A stretch of DNA of 64,000 nucleotides from Liolophura sinensis (Eukaryota > Mollusca > Polyplacophora > Chitonida > Chitonidae): NCBI RefSeq assembly GCF_032854445.1, contig NC_088295.1, positions 44,691,385 through 44,755,384 of the forward strand. Reading direction: 5' to 3'. The position numbers and the translations under genes were made by a program. The notes under the pieces were generated by a model, which was not told where the DNA came from, did no database searches, and was given only the letters and a program-made list of their open reading frames with translations. Positions 37,998 to 52,686 of this stretch are shown piece after piece (the first letter of the stretch is position 1; each line of letters begins with the position of its first letter).

Positions 37998-40870
37998 CTA
38001 CAAAAGACAAAAGAAGAAAAAAATGTTAAGTAAAAAAATGTCTTATGGACACATTACAGTCAGTCTTACATCAAAAATCTTTGGAAGTTTCAACATGAAA
38101 CTGCTTATATAACCTGAGCACCTCTGAGCAGATTATGGTGTCAAAACACATCGTATACCAAACAACCTGTAAGGGAACAACGTTGCCTCCAGAGAGGCCC
38201 AATGTATATGGCATATCCTTGAAGCAAAGTCCGAGGGCGTATTGGTTTATAGTTTCATCAAGAGCACCCATTCAGGTAACAAGAAAAGACAGTCTGGAAC
38301 GTCTAATGATCATTCCTTCACAGAAGGCAGATCAATGTCTGTCTAATATATAAGGGAGCAGGAGGGATCTAATGGAGAGGTGAGACTTATTGATTAGTCT
38401 CTGTCATCGCCACGCTGAAGGAAGACCACTTGTTCTTGGCAGCTGGCTCTTATCTTGCCAACCCTAATGTTAACCTCAGGTGATTTGTCAATTGAACATG
38501 GGCCACATTTCCTCCTCATCCAAAAAGCCACTGCCAACATGGCTGCCCACATCAGCTACTGCTACTAAAACATCCAACGTCATTAAGCGCAATATGTCTT
38601 GGGTCCTGCGTAATACATGCTGGTTTAGCACTTACTGTCTGTCCAAAACACAGCTGCAGGGCAGGAAGCAATAAGCAACAGGTCTCCCCTTCCTAGCTAG
38701 GCATCATTATCACCAGGCTTGAGAGCTTGGCTTATGCAACCCATATTAGTAACGCTAATAAAGCCATTAGTTGGAGACTTAGGGGTAGGGACATTTCAAA
38801 GAAAGATTGAGTATTGGGACAATGAGACAATCAACGAGTTATGTCGTCAATCAATCAATCTATCAATAAAGCTTCTAGACTTTTCTAGTCTACATGCCAT
38901 ATTCACTGAGGAGTTAACAGCCCTCAGCAGATTCAGAAATTATAAAACCGCAGTAACGCTACCTTCCATAACACAGAAATAACATCCTCAATTAGACCAG
39001 GTAACTTAATTAACATTTTAACTTTCACAACCTTAATCTTAATACATCTGTTATACCTCCCCTTCAGAAATACATTGATGCAAGAATTATAAATAATGCC
39101 ACGTAGTTGATACACCATAGGAGACTACAATCTTCAGGCTGTTTCACTTACAATACATGGGCCTTGACCATGGACATCCATGATAGATGTACATCTTATT
39201 TAGGATTTGAAGTTATACATTTGAAGTTCTTATTAATTGGTGAAAAATTCCATAAAATTATGCATAATTTACTGTACTACTGTATATGAAATGATGAAGA
39301 TGGGGTTCACTTTAAATGTGTGTTATTCATTCAAATTACCTCCCCTGTCTTAAAACCCATCCAAACTCAGTGTGAAGTTTCCACAAAACAAAGTTAGGTA
39401 AATGTTTGAGGAAAAAAAATCACATCCAAGAAATAAATATCCAAAGAAAATCCTGTTCTTGTAATCAAAGCCAGAAAGTGAGAAGCAGCATTTTTTTACG
39501 CAATTCTCTCTGAAAAAGAGTGGAGATAGAAACCCAAAATTAAATTATTTCAGAGCAGACATTTAGCCTATGTCTACATTGATTTTTCCTGATCTGTGAC
39601 GGAAATAAGGCTTCAAATATTCCAGACCCTAAGTTCTTTGTTAGGGGGAGAACAGACGACAGCCAGCACTTGAGAAATCCACCATCAATGCACCAGACTC
39701 AGTTGTAAACAAAACCGCTCATCTCAGTGAGGACAAGATTGGGACTGGAGAGTTCTGTGATGAGATAAGACAAGCCACACTGTCCTTACACCTTTCTCCT
39801 TCAGAGTCCACAAGGACAGTGATACCAAGACTCCCAGATAAACCCTGTCCACACCAACAACTTTGGAGTGGGACATTACCAGACATAAAGACACCTGCTA
39901 AACTCCCAAGATTATTCATGTACTAGCAACCCATCTATCGAATCCATTATTTCAACATCGTCAAAGAATAATTCCTAAAAACAACCATTTGTTATCGAAG
40001 CCTTATGAGTCTATAGAGTTCAGAATACTTTAGAATGATTTATTGTCTGAGTATATGGTCATTCATAATGTCCACTTCTTATCCCTACTCCATTTTCAAA
40101 TCAAATATATTTTCTTAACCAAGTTTCAACAGCCTAAAGACAACCAGACCTGATAAAACATGAGTCAATGTTCTGAATGACACCTAAATTTACAAAGGTA
40201 TAAAATCTAAAAAGAAAGGGGGAGGAGGGGGGTCAAGTAGTTAAATTTAATTCCACTCCTTAATATTTAATCCTCTTTCAGTCAGCATGTAAGGTGTCTT
40301 TAAATCGGAGTCATTTAACTGTTGCAATCTATTCCTAGACTCTCAATGTATGAGAAAACAGCCCTTCTTTATCAGGTCATGTGTGACATGTAGATCAGTT
40401 CACATGATAAACTAAAAGGCTAAGTGGCAAGATCTTTCTGAGCTGATGATCCAGGACATTCATTTCATCAACTGTAATCATCATTATTAATAAAAACAGG
40501 CATGTAAAATTTCCCACACATTAACACCTAGTTTGTCTACTATGTAAGTTCCTTCTGAAAGTTTAATGTCATATCAGGACTTGAGCTTAGAAGTGAGAGA
40601 ATTTCGGCATTATCATGAGAAGTGAAGACAAGACATTTATTCATCCATAAAAAGATGACATTTTGTCTGAAATGAGCTGAAAAAATTGTTAAACAATGAA
40701 GACAAATATTTAAACTCCAGAAAAACGGTAATCTTCAGAAAGTTTACTTGTACTACATTCATACAGAAAATATTCTACCAAACTTCTTATAACTGATTCC
40801 CGTAGTGTTCTAAATCTACAGGAGTGGTACACTTATCAGAACAAGTATTATAGTCAGTCTCAGCAACACT

Positions 40871-40889
40871 CCCCCCCCCCCCCCCCCCC
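40871..40889. repeat. 19-nt poly-C homopolymer
   Basis: An uninterrupted C run (poly-G in the transcript) in the 15-kb intron. It is likely length-polymorphic and error-prone in assembly. Confidence 0.97.
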
Positions 40890-43454
40890 TGCAACCTTGC
40901 ACGATTAGTCACATTAAAATTTACATAAAACAAGACAAACTCAAGTACATACAGTACCACACGCATGCCCACCAATCTTTAGTGAATCTGAGATAAGTGA
41001 ATTACAAGTAGAGTTGAAAGTCGACAGACAGACATTGTGCTTCGGAAAACAAAGAGTTGTGGAGTCCTGACCACAGGAATTTCCTGTCATTGTCTTGACC
41101 TTGGTGCCTTCTTCTCAAACACACTGCCGGATCCAATGAACTACACACGTTTTGACCTGCGGTTTTTAAATGAACAGAATTTGTGGTTTAGAATTTCCAG
41201 GACCAGAACCTTAAACATACACCTTTGCCCTGAGGCAAGCCACTGACAGGTGAACCATCAGAACAGTAATAAACAGCTCTTCAACCCCTAAATTTTATCA
41301 ATCAGAGTCTGGGGTAAGAGATCAAAGTGCTCAAATCACCTGAGGAAACTGTCTGGACACAGGTAAATCAGGGCCCTGATCAGTGTTGTTGATATGTCGC
41401 CATCAAGTCACGGGCAATGTGACATTGATGGATGTCTCAACACCGGAAATTTGGCCACACTAACTCACAAATAACATGACATTATTTCCCATCAATAAAC
41501 TATCAAGACAAATACCACTGATATGCTAGAAGCCTCATCTAACTGCTTCCACAAAAGGACAGAAAATATGTCTTATATAAGCATTTTTCATCCAGCATGA
41601 CTTTTCAATACTCTAAAATATTAAAAAAAAACCCTGTTTTAAGATGATCCTTATACTTATATAGTTGTTTAATTCAATGAGTATATATGTTCAAAATGAC
41701 AAAAAACTTTATACCACAAACGTTCTCCAAATATATACTGCCAGAATAAAATCAGTGACTTTTAGTAACTAAACACAAAGCAAAAAAAAATGAAAATCTA
41801 AAATTATGAGAGGCTATCAGCATATTTCTTTTCCAGCATAAACAGCACTTGTATTGCTCTTGCTCTTGAACACTGCGATAAAGGGCAGTATATAAAGTGT
41901 ATACACAGATTGTATACCCTTTGACCCCGAGCCAGATGGATAACAAGTAAACAACGATGCCCTAGGTACATATGCACTGATGCTGTATTCTCATCAGACA
42001 ATCACACCTATGAACATATGTAGCCATCAAAGTGTATAAGTGTCAGCAAATAAACAACATGATTTGTTTTCACTTCTGTCTCTTATAAAATAAATCTGAA
42101 AAGTTTTCTAGCAAGAATCCGTAGTGTTGTTATGTGCCGTCTAGATATAACATGTAAATAATATAAATTAAGCTAATCTAAATTTAATTCATATATAAAT
42201 ACTGTTACTTTCTGCCATCTAAAGAGTACAAACTATCATATTTTATAGAATTACCCTTTTGAAAAAAAAACATGATTCATTTCACTTCAGCACAATTGCA
42301 AAGCTATACTTAGAGAGAGTAAAAGATTAGAAAGAGTAGGGTATATGTGTACACTTGCAACTTAACTATAGACATAACTGATATCTTCATGAATTAATTC
42401 AATAAACGTTCCTATTGTAATACATACTTTAAATGACCTAAAATTAAGCCCAGAAAAGTGGATTTTTAGAGGCAAATGAATGTCAGATAATAATGTTTTG
42501 GTTGCTGACATTACAATTTTCCTGTAGAATATCATCTTCTGTTCCCAGAAACCTGAAAACACCTTTCTAAATCAATAAAACTCTCACAATCAGGAAAGAT
42601 GGGCAGGTCAGACATGGATGGAATTTATGCTCATTTAGGCAATATTTCAGATTTAAATAAAATTTGTACACATGTACATACAGATCCATAACATGCTGAA
42701 ATACCATAGATCTTATATGAATGTAATAAAGCATAAAATTCAGTGATACTTTATAGAAAATATGCATATTTCTAACCTCAGACGGCAGACAGACAATTTT
42801 ATAATATACATCCATGTAAGAGACCATATAAGATAAGATTCAACTCTCGTGCCTGGTTACCAAACCTATCAAATATACATACCAACCATATTCCCCTCTC
42901 ACATGTGACAAAGCTATGGTAAATCCTGTTGTGAAAGTCTATAGTGAACATATCTTGACATATCCTACTCAACAACACATGTCAAGTATTGTCCTATACT
43001 CTAGGTAAGGTAACCTTTGAAAATGTCAATGGGCTGGACATTCCGTGCAGCATACTGCTGTAGTGTTGTTGTTAGAGGCAGATGCCCGTTTCCTTATCTG
43101 GAAGGTGTACAAATACATACATGTACACCAGTGTAGATGCTGACCCCAAAGAGCACCCAGTCTGCCCAAACTGTCCATCAGAACGCCCCCTCCCCCCTCA
43201 TCTCATCCATGGGGAGAGATATCAGGTAGAGTCTAATGACCCACTGCCTAACTTTCAGCTGGGTGCAAACATAGGCCACTTGTTCACACAACAATTAACC
43301 TATACTCTGACCACAACAGCAGATGTGTGTTGGTCACTGCACCTAATGACACCTGGTTTATCAAATTTGGTACCAATGTACCTCATGCTCAAGGGAGTGA
43401 TCAGGGGGTGGTAATAACCTTGGAAGGTGTCAGTGGTATGTTGAAAGGGTTTGA

Positions 43455-43485
43455 GTTGGGGGGTGGGGGGTGGGAGAGGGGGTTA
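43455..43485. repeat. G-rich run with quadruplex pattern on the plus strand
   Basis: TTGGGGGGTGGGGGGTGGGA followed by GAGGGGG has four G-runs separated by short loops. It is antisense to the gene, so it would form in DNA rather than in the navigator transcript. Confidence 0.8.
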
Positions 43486-43802
43486 ATTAACCTTAGATAA
43501 TAGACTTTAATTCCACCAATGGAAAATCCCTTTTAAAAGTGAGTGCGACCTTAAAATTAACTGAACAGTTTAAAAAGCAACGTAAATTTAATACAACTGT
43601 AAGCCAATAAAGAATATTCTTGATACAAAAGAGTGCACGGGATGAATGTCAAATTAAATAAATTAATTAAAGTCCCATTATGTGTGTTATTTGCTTTATT
43701 TTTTTAATGCAAGTTTTCACTTACATTGGTCAGGTTCCTGTGTGGTGGAAACGAGGGTAAATGATATCTCTGTAAGGTCTTTTTAATGAACCCTTAATAT
43801 AT

Positions 43803-44046
43803 TTATTTATTTATCTGATTGGTGTTTTACACCGTGCTCAAGAATATTTCACTTATGCTACGGCGACATGCTTATAGTGGGAGGAAACCATGCAGAGCCC
43901 GGAGGAAACCCACGACCATCCGCAAGTTGCTGAGAGACCTTCCCACGTACAGCCAGAGAGGAAGCCAGTATGAGCTGGACTTGAACTCACAGTGACCGCA
44001 TTGGTGAGAGGCTCCTGGGTCATTACACTGATCCACGGAGGCCCCC
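43803..44046 (-). mobile_element. tRNA-derived SINE, full length, with 14-bp target duplication
   Basis: Read on the minus strand, the element has a tRNA-like head with an A-box-like GTGGATCAGTGTAATGA and a B-box-like GAGTTCAAGTCC. A central part includes CGTGGGTTTCCTCC and GTTTCCTCCCAC. The tail, AAATATTCTTGAGCACGG, ends in an AATAAATAAATAA run. It is bracketed by the perfect direct repeat AACCCTTAATATAT at 43789-43802 and 44047-44060, the mark of LINE-driven insertion. It resembles molluscan V-SINE/RUDI elements from memory; the family name is not confirmed. It lies antisense-neutral inside the 15-kb intron, in the same orientation as the gene. Confidence 0.85.
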
Positions 44047-44770
44047 AACCCTTAATATATTACTTGGGGTCTTTCACTCTCTCACAACTCAGGGATTAAA
44101 TTTCACAGATTACTGCATCTGACAGTGATGTAGAACTAGATCAAAACTGAATTTAATTAGTGATGTGATTAATTAGCAATCAAGGCATCACAACAGAGAG
44201 ATTAGTGGCCAAGCCAGTGAATATTATTAGAGTCATACGGTCAGAAACTTGAGCATGATTCATCATCAGCTGTTCATTATTCAGCTTGATTATGTCACAG
44301 CATCCATTAACAAAGACCTCACAGGTACTGAATTTATTAAAGCCTTAATTATACCGGACAGGTGTGCTGTTATACAAAACCTTGATCAACAACACATCTA
44401 AACACTGAGGTTAGCAACACAAGTAAGGTCAGAGGTTAATTAATTCATTATCTCATGAAATCTACATCCTATACCGTCATGTATGAACACAGGAAAAAAA
44501 TGTTCAGAATGAAGTTAAAGAATTCTGTACTGATTGAATGGGAGTAAGTCTGGTATGCAGGATGCCTAATAATTCATCACAGCTATAGCTTCAACACAGC
44601 TCATTCATTTATGAAATGATTCTGTAACAGTATAATAATGATAATTTACAGAAGAATTCTTATCATACAGTTTTTGCCTTAAAAATAATTAACCTGCATA
44701 TACTGCTCCAAAAGACATTATTAAAATATAAATTAATAAACTTGTCAACATAACTGTAGATGTGGAATAA

Positions 44771-44810
44771 TACATATGTATACATATATATACATATGTA
44801 TATATTATTA
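44771..44810. repeat. AT-rich palindromic run
   Basis: ACATATGTATACATATAT and its inverted partner TACATATGTATATAT form a self-complementary hairpin-capable stretch in the 15-kb intron. Confidence 0.75.
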
Positions 44811-45720
44811 ACATTTTAAGCTACATATATTCACATTGTTCCTGCATGAAGTTCTTTTTCTGTTAACTTAAAAAATATCTATTAATGAAATATTTAAAAT
44901 ACAGATGTAATTTTCCAATTTGTTTAAGTCACCTGACAAAAATGCTTCCAACTTAAAGCACAAAAAAAAAATTCTTTATCTCCAGAGTCTGAATAAATTA
45001 TTTAGACTTTAACACTGACCTAGCCAAACATCTGTGTTATATTCTGACAATCTTATATCAAGTAATGTCACCACATTCTTGCGGAAATAAATGGCTAAGA
45101 GACTTGTTTATTTTCTTAATAGTTATGTAATGAAGCTTTTAGGAACTAACAAACCGCATACCTTTAACACTTGTGGTTACCCCAAGAAATAAGCGAGCAA
45201 AGTGAGCAAGCTTAGAGAGCAAATAGCTCCAAGACAAATATGAGTACACCTGTGATCATTACACCTGGTCAACTCTTACCTGTCAGAGCTACACAGGTGA
45301 GCCCTTTGATGTTACCTTAGCTTTGTTTATTTCTCTAATCTCATGGGGCTTTAGTTAGAGCTTAACAGTAGTAACACCTTGTAAAGAGAGAAGACCACAG
45401 ACTGGGTCATGCTGAGATTGACACCATAACCACAGATAGGCAACTTTCTGAACATTTCAAATATAAATTTTCGATAAATGGAGTTATTGTTTTTAGGAGA
45501 TTCAAACTTCAACTTTGACAAAAAAGTACATAGGATATTATAAACATCTGTGATAAAGTGATTCCAAGCTATAAGTTGTTCAAATATAACATTTGCTGAT
45601 GACATGGTACAGCTATCTCCATTCGCAAGTGAAACCTTGGAATAGGCCAATATAAGTTAACACGCATTTACAAACAGCAAATACAACATAGTCGAAAAAA
45701 TTTGTAAGGCACCATCAAAA

Positions 45721-45741
45721 AATAACAACAACAACAACAAG
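45721..45741. repeat. (AAC)n microsatellite
   Basis: AATAACAACAACAACAACAA is a short trinucleotide run. Similar short AAC runs occur near 14690 and 47260. Intronic. Confidence 0.85.
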
Positions 45742-48700
45742 GAAAAAAAAAACAAGAGGATCACAACAAAATTTTAGGTTACTTGTTCAAAGAGAACTAC
45801 AGTATATGTATTTGTTGACCGATTTATTTAACAAAAATATAACAAATAAAACTTGGCAAAAAGACTGAACCATATAATAAATAATCAAATTTTTTTTAAT
45901 ATATACAGTTCTACATTAGTAATATGTAGGCAATGAAATTCGATATCTAGTATACTTCTCCAATTTTTTTTCTCATAAAATTTGAAAAAAAAAAAAGTTT
46001 AATTGTAAAAGTACACACTGAGGCATGAACTGAAAAATTAGCTAATTAAATGACTCACAGCCTAAAAGCCAGGTAAATTACTGTAGTATGAATATATAGT
46101 TTTGAAGACTGTCAAAGGCTTCGGGTCACTGGCATTGCTCCTTTCAAAGGCTAAACACATGCCTCAAGTTTAAAAGATCGGGCATACATAGACCTCTATT
46201 ATATATCTCCACAGGGAAAGTAAAGAAATGCGAACAAAAGAAAACAAACTTGGTATATGTCTATGACTCAAATAGCCTTTTCATAGACTGAGAATGTTTG
46301 GAACTGTGTCTTACCCATGTTGTTCAAGCCTGGATGGTTCCTAACAATGTTGTTCAGGCTAAAGAGTCTCTTGGTGCACCCACATAATAACTAACCTAGC
46401 CTAGCTGGGCCTTCACACTTCACTGACTGTCACACCAATCCCTTACTCTGGCCCCTTTCCCTCTTCTGACCACAAACTACCATACATATCCTAATATATA
46501 AAATTCACTATTTCACGGAATAAATTATTATCCTTGACAAGCAGCTTCTTGAGTTGCTTTTGTATGTTGATTAGTTTGTGAGTCAATTCCTTTAACCAAG
46601 ACCTGGTCAAAGCAAGATGTCATCAACTTTTTGTGGGATGTCACAGCTCTTCCCAATCTGCATTTTTGAAGGACCATTAAAACATAATTTTTTCACACTT
46701 ATTCCTCATTTAAATTTCTGCAACATTTTTATTTATTTCTAAATTTTCTTTTACATTTAAACTTTTACGTTTTGTTCAAACAAATTATTAGGAGCTTTAT
46801 AGGATACCAACAACTTTTGACCAGGCCAGAACACCATCAAAGAGAACAATGGGAGTATCTACATAGTACATATAACTCTGGTCCTGAAAACTGAAGGGCT
46901 GAAGGGTTTCAGGAAATTGTTAATCCTTCTAACCCAGACATCTGACTGTGGGAATAAACAATACATCCCAGTCTCACAATATCAACAGATGTGGGTTATA
47001 ACATGTCTGTCGCAACTGTGATAAAATATCAAGAATATAGTTATTCATACTGAGGTCTTACTTAAGGGACATAAGTGCTTACTTATGTCTTCAGAATTGT
47101 TAGCCTACACAGGGGCATGATTTTGTTCTAACGATCTTTTTATTAAGATTGATAATTATCATAAAAATTAAATTTACTGCTGACTTCAAGTCCATTGTAC
47201 ATTTTGATTTTGTTGATAAACTTAATGGTTCATAGTCTATATCCCTCACCATATAAAAAAACAACAAAAACAACAACAACAACACCCCCCCCTCCCAAAC
47301 AAACAAGCCCCACCCCATCTGGCCCACTAAATCCCCTCTCCCTATTATGTACTCTTTCCCACCTAGGACTAGATTACAACCACAGGATGAAAAACAGCTG
47401 GCAAGGTGGTTAATAGGAGCACAGTATGATTCTCTTCTAATACACTAATTATAAAATGAAGTACATAAACAGAGATACAACCCTGGCGAATGAAGACCTG
47501 TCAAAATATCTTGCGGTTTAACACATCAGCTGCATTCATAAAGTAAATCCTGCTGACCCCAGATCCTACATTGACACATTCACCCTAAACCATGCATGCT
47601 ACAGTACCAGTAGCAACAACAACATCTGCATCCTGCAGCCATGATGCCATGAGGATTTCAGCAATCAAATCTGCACTTGCCTCATTGTGATCACTAGCGC
47701 ATAATTAATTACACCAGCCAGTCTTACCTCTAATATTTCACGCCTACTAATTCCACATGAAGTCACACAATCATGTAAGATATGTAAGGTAGCCCAGGCC
47801 ATGAAGTTGTAAGTCTGTATAAGTTGTAAGACTAGACTAAAGGCTATTTTCCTTAATCACAAGGCAAGACTGTGAGTCTTGCTTAAGCCCTTTGTCCAGT
47901 GGCTTGGCCAGGGAGTGTAGCTAAAGGTGGCTGTGCTGTATGTCATCTCATCAGTGACCAGGGATGAGGCCAGCCAGTGAGCTAACCCCAGGAGATGAGA
48001 GGACAGTGGGCCAAAGCCAACTCCAAGGGTGTGAAGACAAAGGCCCTTCCATTTTCTGGCCAAGCTCACAAACACAATAGCTGAGAGAAGACTCCAGGCT
48101 TTGAATCTTTAGCCAGCTGGACTCTAGGGCTTAGGACATCAGCTCTGGCTCCTTAAAGCTTCCTCCTGCCCACTCCAAGGGCAATGTGCTAACCAGCTAC
48201 CACTACCATTACCCTTGGGCTCTAGGCTCCTCCAACACCACATGCCAATTTCCCGGGGCACCCACCTTAAGCTGGACCATCTGTACCCAAACAACCAATA
48301 CAACCATTCACCAACACAACTGTGTGTGTATCTTTATGAAGTCAAATGAACAAGCACATGGTCCCATGTGTTGTATTGTACTGAGAACAATATAAACCTG
48401 AGCATAGCCAAAACCAGGAGCTGTGTTCCCCACCATACAGAAATATCCAACAATATATGTATTCACAAGTCACATTTCTAACAGTTCCTATGTCTGAAAA
48501 TCACATCATACAGCTAATTAAATCAGCTGTAATTTCATTGAATTTTTCACAAAAACATCGCTGTATGAACTGTAGTGTAGTCAAGTGTTTATTTAGTGGA
48601 AAATCACAGGAATTAAGTCAAGTGTGATTTACTGTTAATCATAAAATTTCATTTGATTTTATGTTGGTGAAAAATTTTCACAAATTTACAGGTGATTTAC

Positions 48701-49052
48701 TCTCAACAACATGTATATGTATATCAACTGGCTTATAAATGGACATTTTATGTCATACAGTTGTTCATGCCTATCATATCTGGACATGTATACAAGGCAT
48801 ATTTATGTAGGTATAAAATGGAAAGTACATGTACCTCAGAATGCTCCAGAACCAAATTTAGCAAATATATCAAGTCCCAGACACATATATCACAGGCTAA
48901 ATCAGGCCTGGCTGAAATAGAGAACACAAACTGAAATGAAACTACTGTATGCTGACACAGATGTGACCATCTTTCTTTCAGCGTGTTCCAAAAGACGCAC
49001 AAAGAAACCAGCTATGTTGGCGATGATGTTCTTTGTGTACATTTGTGTCAGC

Positions 49053-49152
49053 AGAGTCATTTGGACAGATGAGTCTACATTCAAGAAGAGTCATTTAGTC
49101 AGATGAGCACATTCAAGCAGAGTCATTTAAACAGATGAGTACACAGTCAAGC
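49053..49152. repeat. About 33-bp tandem repeat, 3 copies
   Basis: AGAGTCATTT...ACAGATGAGT...ACATTCAAGC recurs three times at spacings of 34 and 32 bp. Each unit carries the AGAGTCATTT core and a following CAGATGAG. It lies in the 15-kb intron. Confidence 0.8.
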
Positions 49153-52100
49153 AGCCGACAGGTTCTATGTAGGGCAGATTAAAAACCCTAGTTTCAACTG
49201 ACCTTTCAGGTAAATTTATTACTCCATGGCAAGGCTGTCTGGAGGGCCACCTCTGTAACAGTGTGGCCATGCACTGTTAAAATTGTGATAAATAGAACAA
49301 ACCAGCGCTTGCAATCTGCGCATGTTTCCCAACTCAGTCTATTACCACCAATAGAGCTACATACATAACCACCTGGTCTCTTCAAACTTTCCAGTCACTG
49401 CGGCGGCACACTGACAGAGACGTCTACACCAAAAAATGCCCCATTTGCAGTCTCATACAGTTCTGTACACCGGTGCTTTTGACCTTATAACCAGCTTGTG
49501 ACCAGAGTTACTGGGCTGTTTTTCTTCTTTTCTTTTCAGTTTGTGATGGGCATTAATTCAGACAAAAGTTAAAAGCAACACTGTGACATTTATATTTAGA
49601 ATATAAAGTATTAATATAAGACTTAATATAATAATTAAATATTCTCCCAAATGGAGGCTCAGTGGGCTGTTTTTGGCAAACAATTTTATTATTTTGTATA
49701 TACCAAAAAAAGTTAGCTATATAGTTTTACAACAAGAAAATAGTTACCCGTGTCCAAGCTATTTTCTGCTAAAATCCCTTCATAAATCCATTCTGAATGA
49801 TTTTCTTAAATAAACTTTGTAAAAAAACTCCAGTCAACACCTATGCTGTCCAATGTCCACATTTTTTCAATATCAGCTTTTCGTTCTTAGAGCTTAAACC
49901 TCGTGCTACATTTTTCTACAATGATTTTTAAATATCACATATAGCATTTCATCAAACTGTAGAACCAAGAAGTAGAAAACAAAAAGTAAATTACTTCCGT
50001 GCATTAATCGCTGTGAAATAAACTGAATCACTTCCTGACAGGAGAGAACAATGCCTTTGGTTTTCATGAACACCTAAAAAGTTCCTCGCACTTCGATATT
50101 TTGAATGCTGACAACTAATTTTTGATTAAAATAGATATACATATAAAACTATACCTTATTATGTTTAATAAAGTTTACGGTAGTGGCATATTAACTGGGA
50201 CAGAAACATACCCGATTGCACCGAGTTTCATATACCTAAAGCTGCTACGGTTTACAGATTTCATGATCCATCAAAGCATTCATCCACGGAAATTGCGGTT
50301 TTGGAATTACACCATGGAAACCGGAACCTTCCTGTACGTCAATTGTACATCATGTTAACACGTGTTTAAGCTCCAAACACAGGCTGGGATCTACATACAA
50401 AGCCTGAAAACAGTTTGAATGTCTCGCATCAAACAGGCTGTTGGCTAGATCTGATAACATCAGTTGTGTAATCAGAAGAGTCATAATAACCTGTGAATTA
50501 ACACAGACCTTCTTGACATTCTATCTCTACTACATTATACATGCACAAGAGATAACATTTTATCAGTTAGAAAGCCTCCAGGCCATATCTCACATCTTAC
50601 AACCATGGGGTCAGTGATACAAGAAAAGGTAACCATACAAAGAGACGATGGACTGGGTTGTCTATGTATACATCTACAATGATTCAGTAATGATATAAAT
50701 ACTTCACTGATTATATATATCAGTTTTTTTCTTCTTTTTGGGCTTCACTGATCAACTGAAAGACTGGGGCAAATGAAATAAACACATCTTGGATGTGCAT
50801 AACTCTTCCTGTGAACGCTGAATTCAACTCAACTGAAAACTGAGCAAGTGAGCTTTACACCCTAAAGCAAGAGGATGGTTTTTGTCATCTGGACTACAGC
50901 ATGAGGATTCAAAAGTAAGAAAAAATCTGGTATCAGAATCAAAAGTCAAAATGGATTCCAAGGCTTGGATGATAATAATATTTCACATGGCAAAAGCTTA
51001 TAATAACGTTAAGAGCTTTCAGGTGGTAAACAACATGCATTCATGAGGGGCAGTATATATCCCCTGGAGGAGCCTATACTGTAGTTACAATACACATGTG
51101 TCTCCCTAAATTACACACATATAATAATATAATACAAATTAAATATAAGTTATTTTCACAAAAATGTGTAGTTTATCCACTCATTTCTGTCTATCAGTTT
51201 CTCCTAACAATGATGCATATTTAAGGGGTACACACATGTACATGTATAGTATACACACTATTTTAGTGGAGCTTCTTTTTACTGCACAAAGACGACTAGT
51301 GCCCACTATTGTGCTCTTGCAATGTGAGATCTACACAGTTTAACCCAAATTAAATTGTGCAGGAAATGTTTTTTTTTAAAACAAAAATGACTTACTTTTA
51401 CCACAGGTTATATATCACTGGCACATGGCCATCTCGTCACCATCAACTTGACATCATGGATAACCACATGGACTTCTGAAGTACGTCCAAATTTTTTCAA
51501 TAACCTTTAACCAGCCTTCTGTACCAGTTTGGGTTACATGCCCTTTAGCTTACCTCTTGTCTCTCAGAGTGTGAGTCAAAGGCACTACAGTTTGGCCAAT
51601 AACGTTCTTTTGCTGGATTTTATAAATATTCATGCACGATCACGAAAAAATCTGACAACTACTTACACTTTCAGAAAACTGAACATATGCATACACACAT
51701 CACAATGGCCAGGAATAAAGGTAAAATAGTTCATGGCAAAAAGGTAAAACTTTTAATAATCAATCTTAGTGGAAACTTTTTTCTCAAACCCTTGCTAAAT
51801 GGAAGTCTTGAATGAAAGTAGCAGTTAGAAATAACACTACATACAGACTTTTGGCAAGAATCCAAATTTCCTAATGCCGAGAAAAAAGTCTTAAAACTGG
51901 TTTTTGCCAAATTTTAAGCTTTGGCAAAGAAACCACATGGGAGCAAACAAGACGTCTGTATGTGATGCTTTACTTCATGAAAAGAAGAGAGATATTTAAT
52001 GAGAATGAAATTTCTAACAAGAAACGAAATTAATTTTTACAAAACAAAGCAAAGCTCACAGCTTCCCCAGAGGGATTATAACCTTCATCTGCAAGAGGTA

Positions 52101-52686
52101 ATCAGAAACTTAACAAATATAACAAGAGAGCCTTTGTTTGTGTTAATTTGTAAAACACTCAAAGATGTATATGTTAGGAAAAGAGATAATGGAATGTGTT
52201 GGGACTGTCTGGGTTCAAGCAAGACCTTGATGAATATCAGTCTCAGAGTTAACTGACAGCTATGGTGTGAATTTACAGACAGACGGCCAAGATGGCTGAC
52301 ACTAAACGGATGAGTTCACATTTCACAATGACATTAAAATGTGAATACTGACATTAAACCACATTTTACCAAGGCATCTGTCTGAAGCATATTAATGTAT
52401 AGTTGCATAGCCCAGGCTGAATTCCTTGAGAATTGTAAATCCAAACTAAGCTCTTAAATATATGCATGAAACTAATAAAATGAAAATTTTATACCTGCTC
52501 CTAGGATGTATGTGGCAGTACAGTTTCAGTCAAGTTTGAGCATCCAAGATCAAACATTCTAGTTTATCAAGAAGATTAAAGTTCTGGATTTCAGCCCCAG
52601 GAATCAATTTTCCACTGACAATCAACTCAATATTTTGTTTCTTTAAATAATAAATGTTTAAAAGCAGAAATACAAAACCTGCAGTC

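Noticed and set aside
39145-39190. Another phase-compatible ATG frame (MYIYHGCPW...) ending at GTAAGT on the minus strand.
   Set aside because: It shows how easily such frames arise by chance; composition is ordinary intron.
43720-43740. Good acceptor and GTAAGT donor enclosing 13 nt on the minus strand.
   Set aside because: Thirteen nucleotides would shift the frame at the phase-1 junction.
45270-45300. A 9- or 24-nt interval before GTAAGA on the minus strand.
   Set aside because: Too short to judge; the sequence is ordinary intron.
46315-46400. ATGG followed by GTAAGA on the minus strand with a perfect Kozak context, in phase to give MGTSQLN on the 2.35-kb exon.
   Set aside because: A single-codon first exon of this kind is expected by chance about once in a window this size, and no promoter-like sequence surrounds it.
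51540-51600. A 31-nt exon-like interval ending at GTAAGC on the minus strand.
   Set aside because: Entry and exit phases do not agree with the flanking exons.
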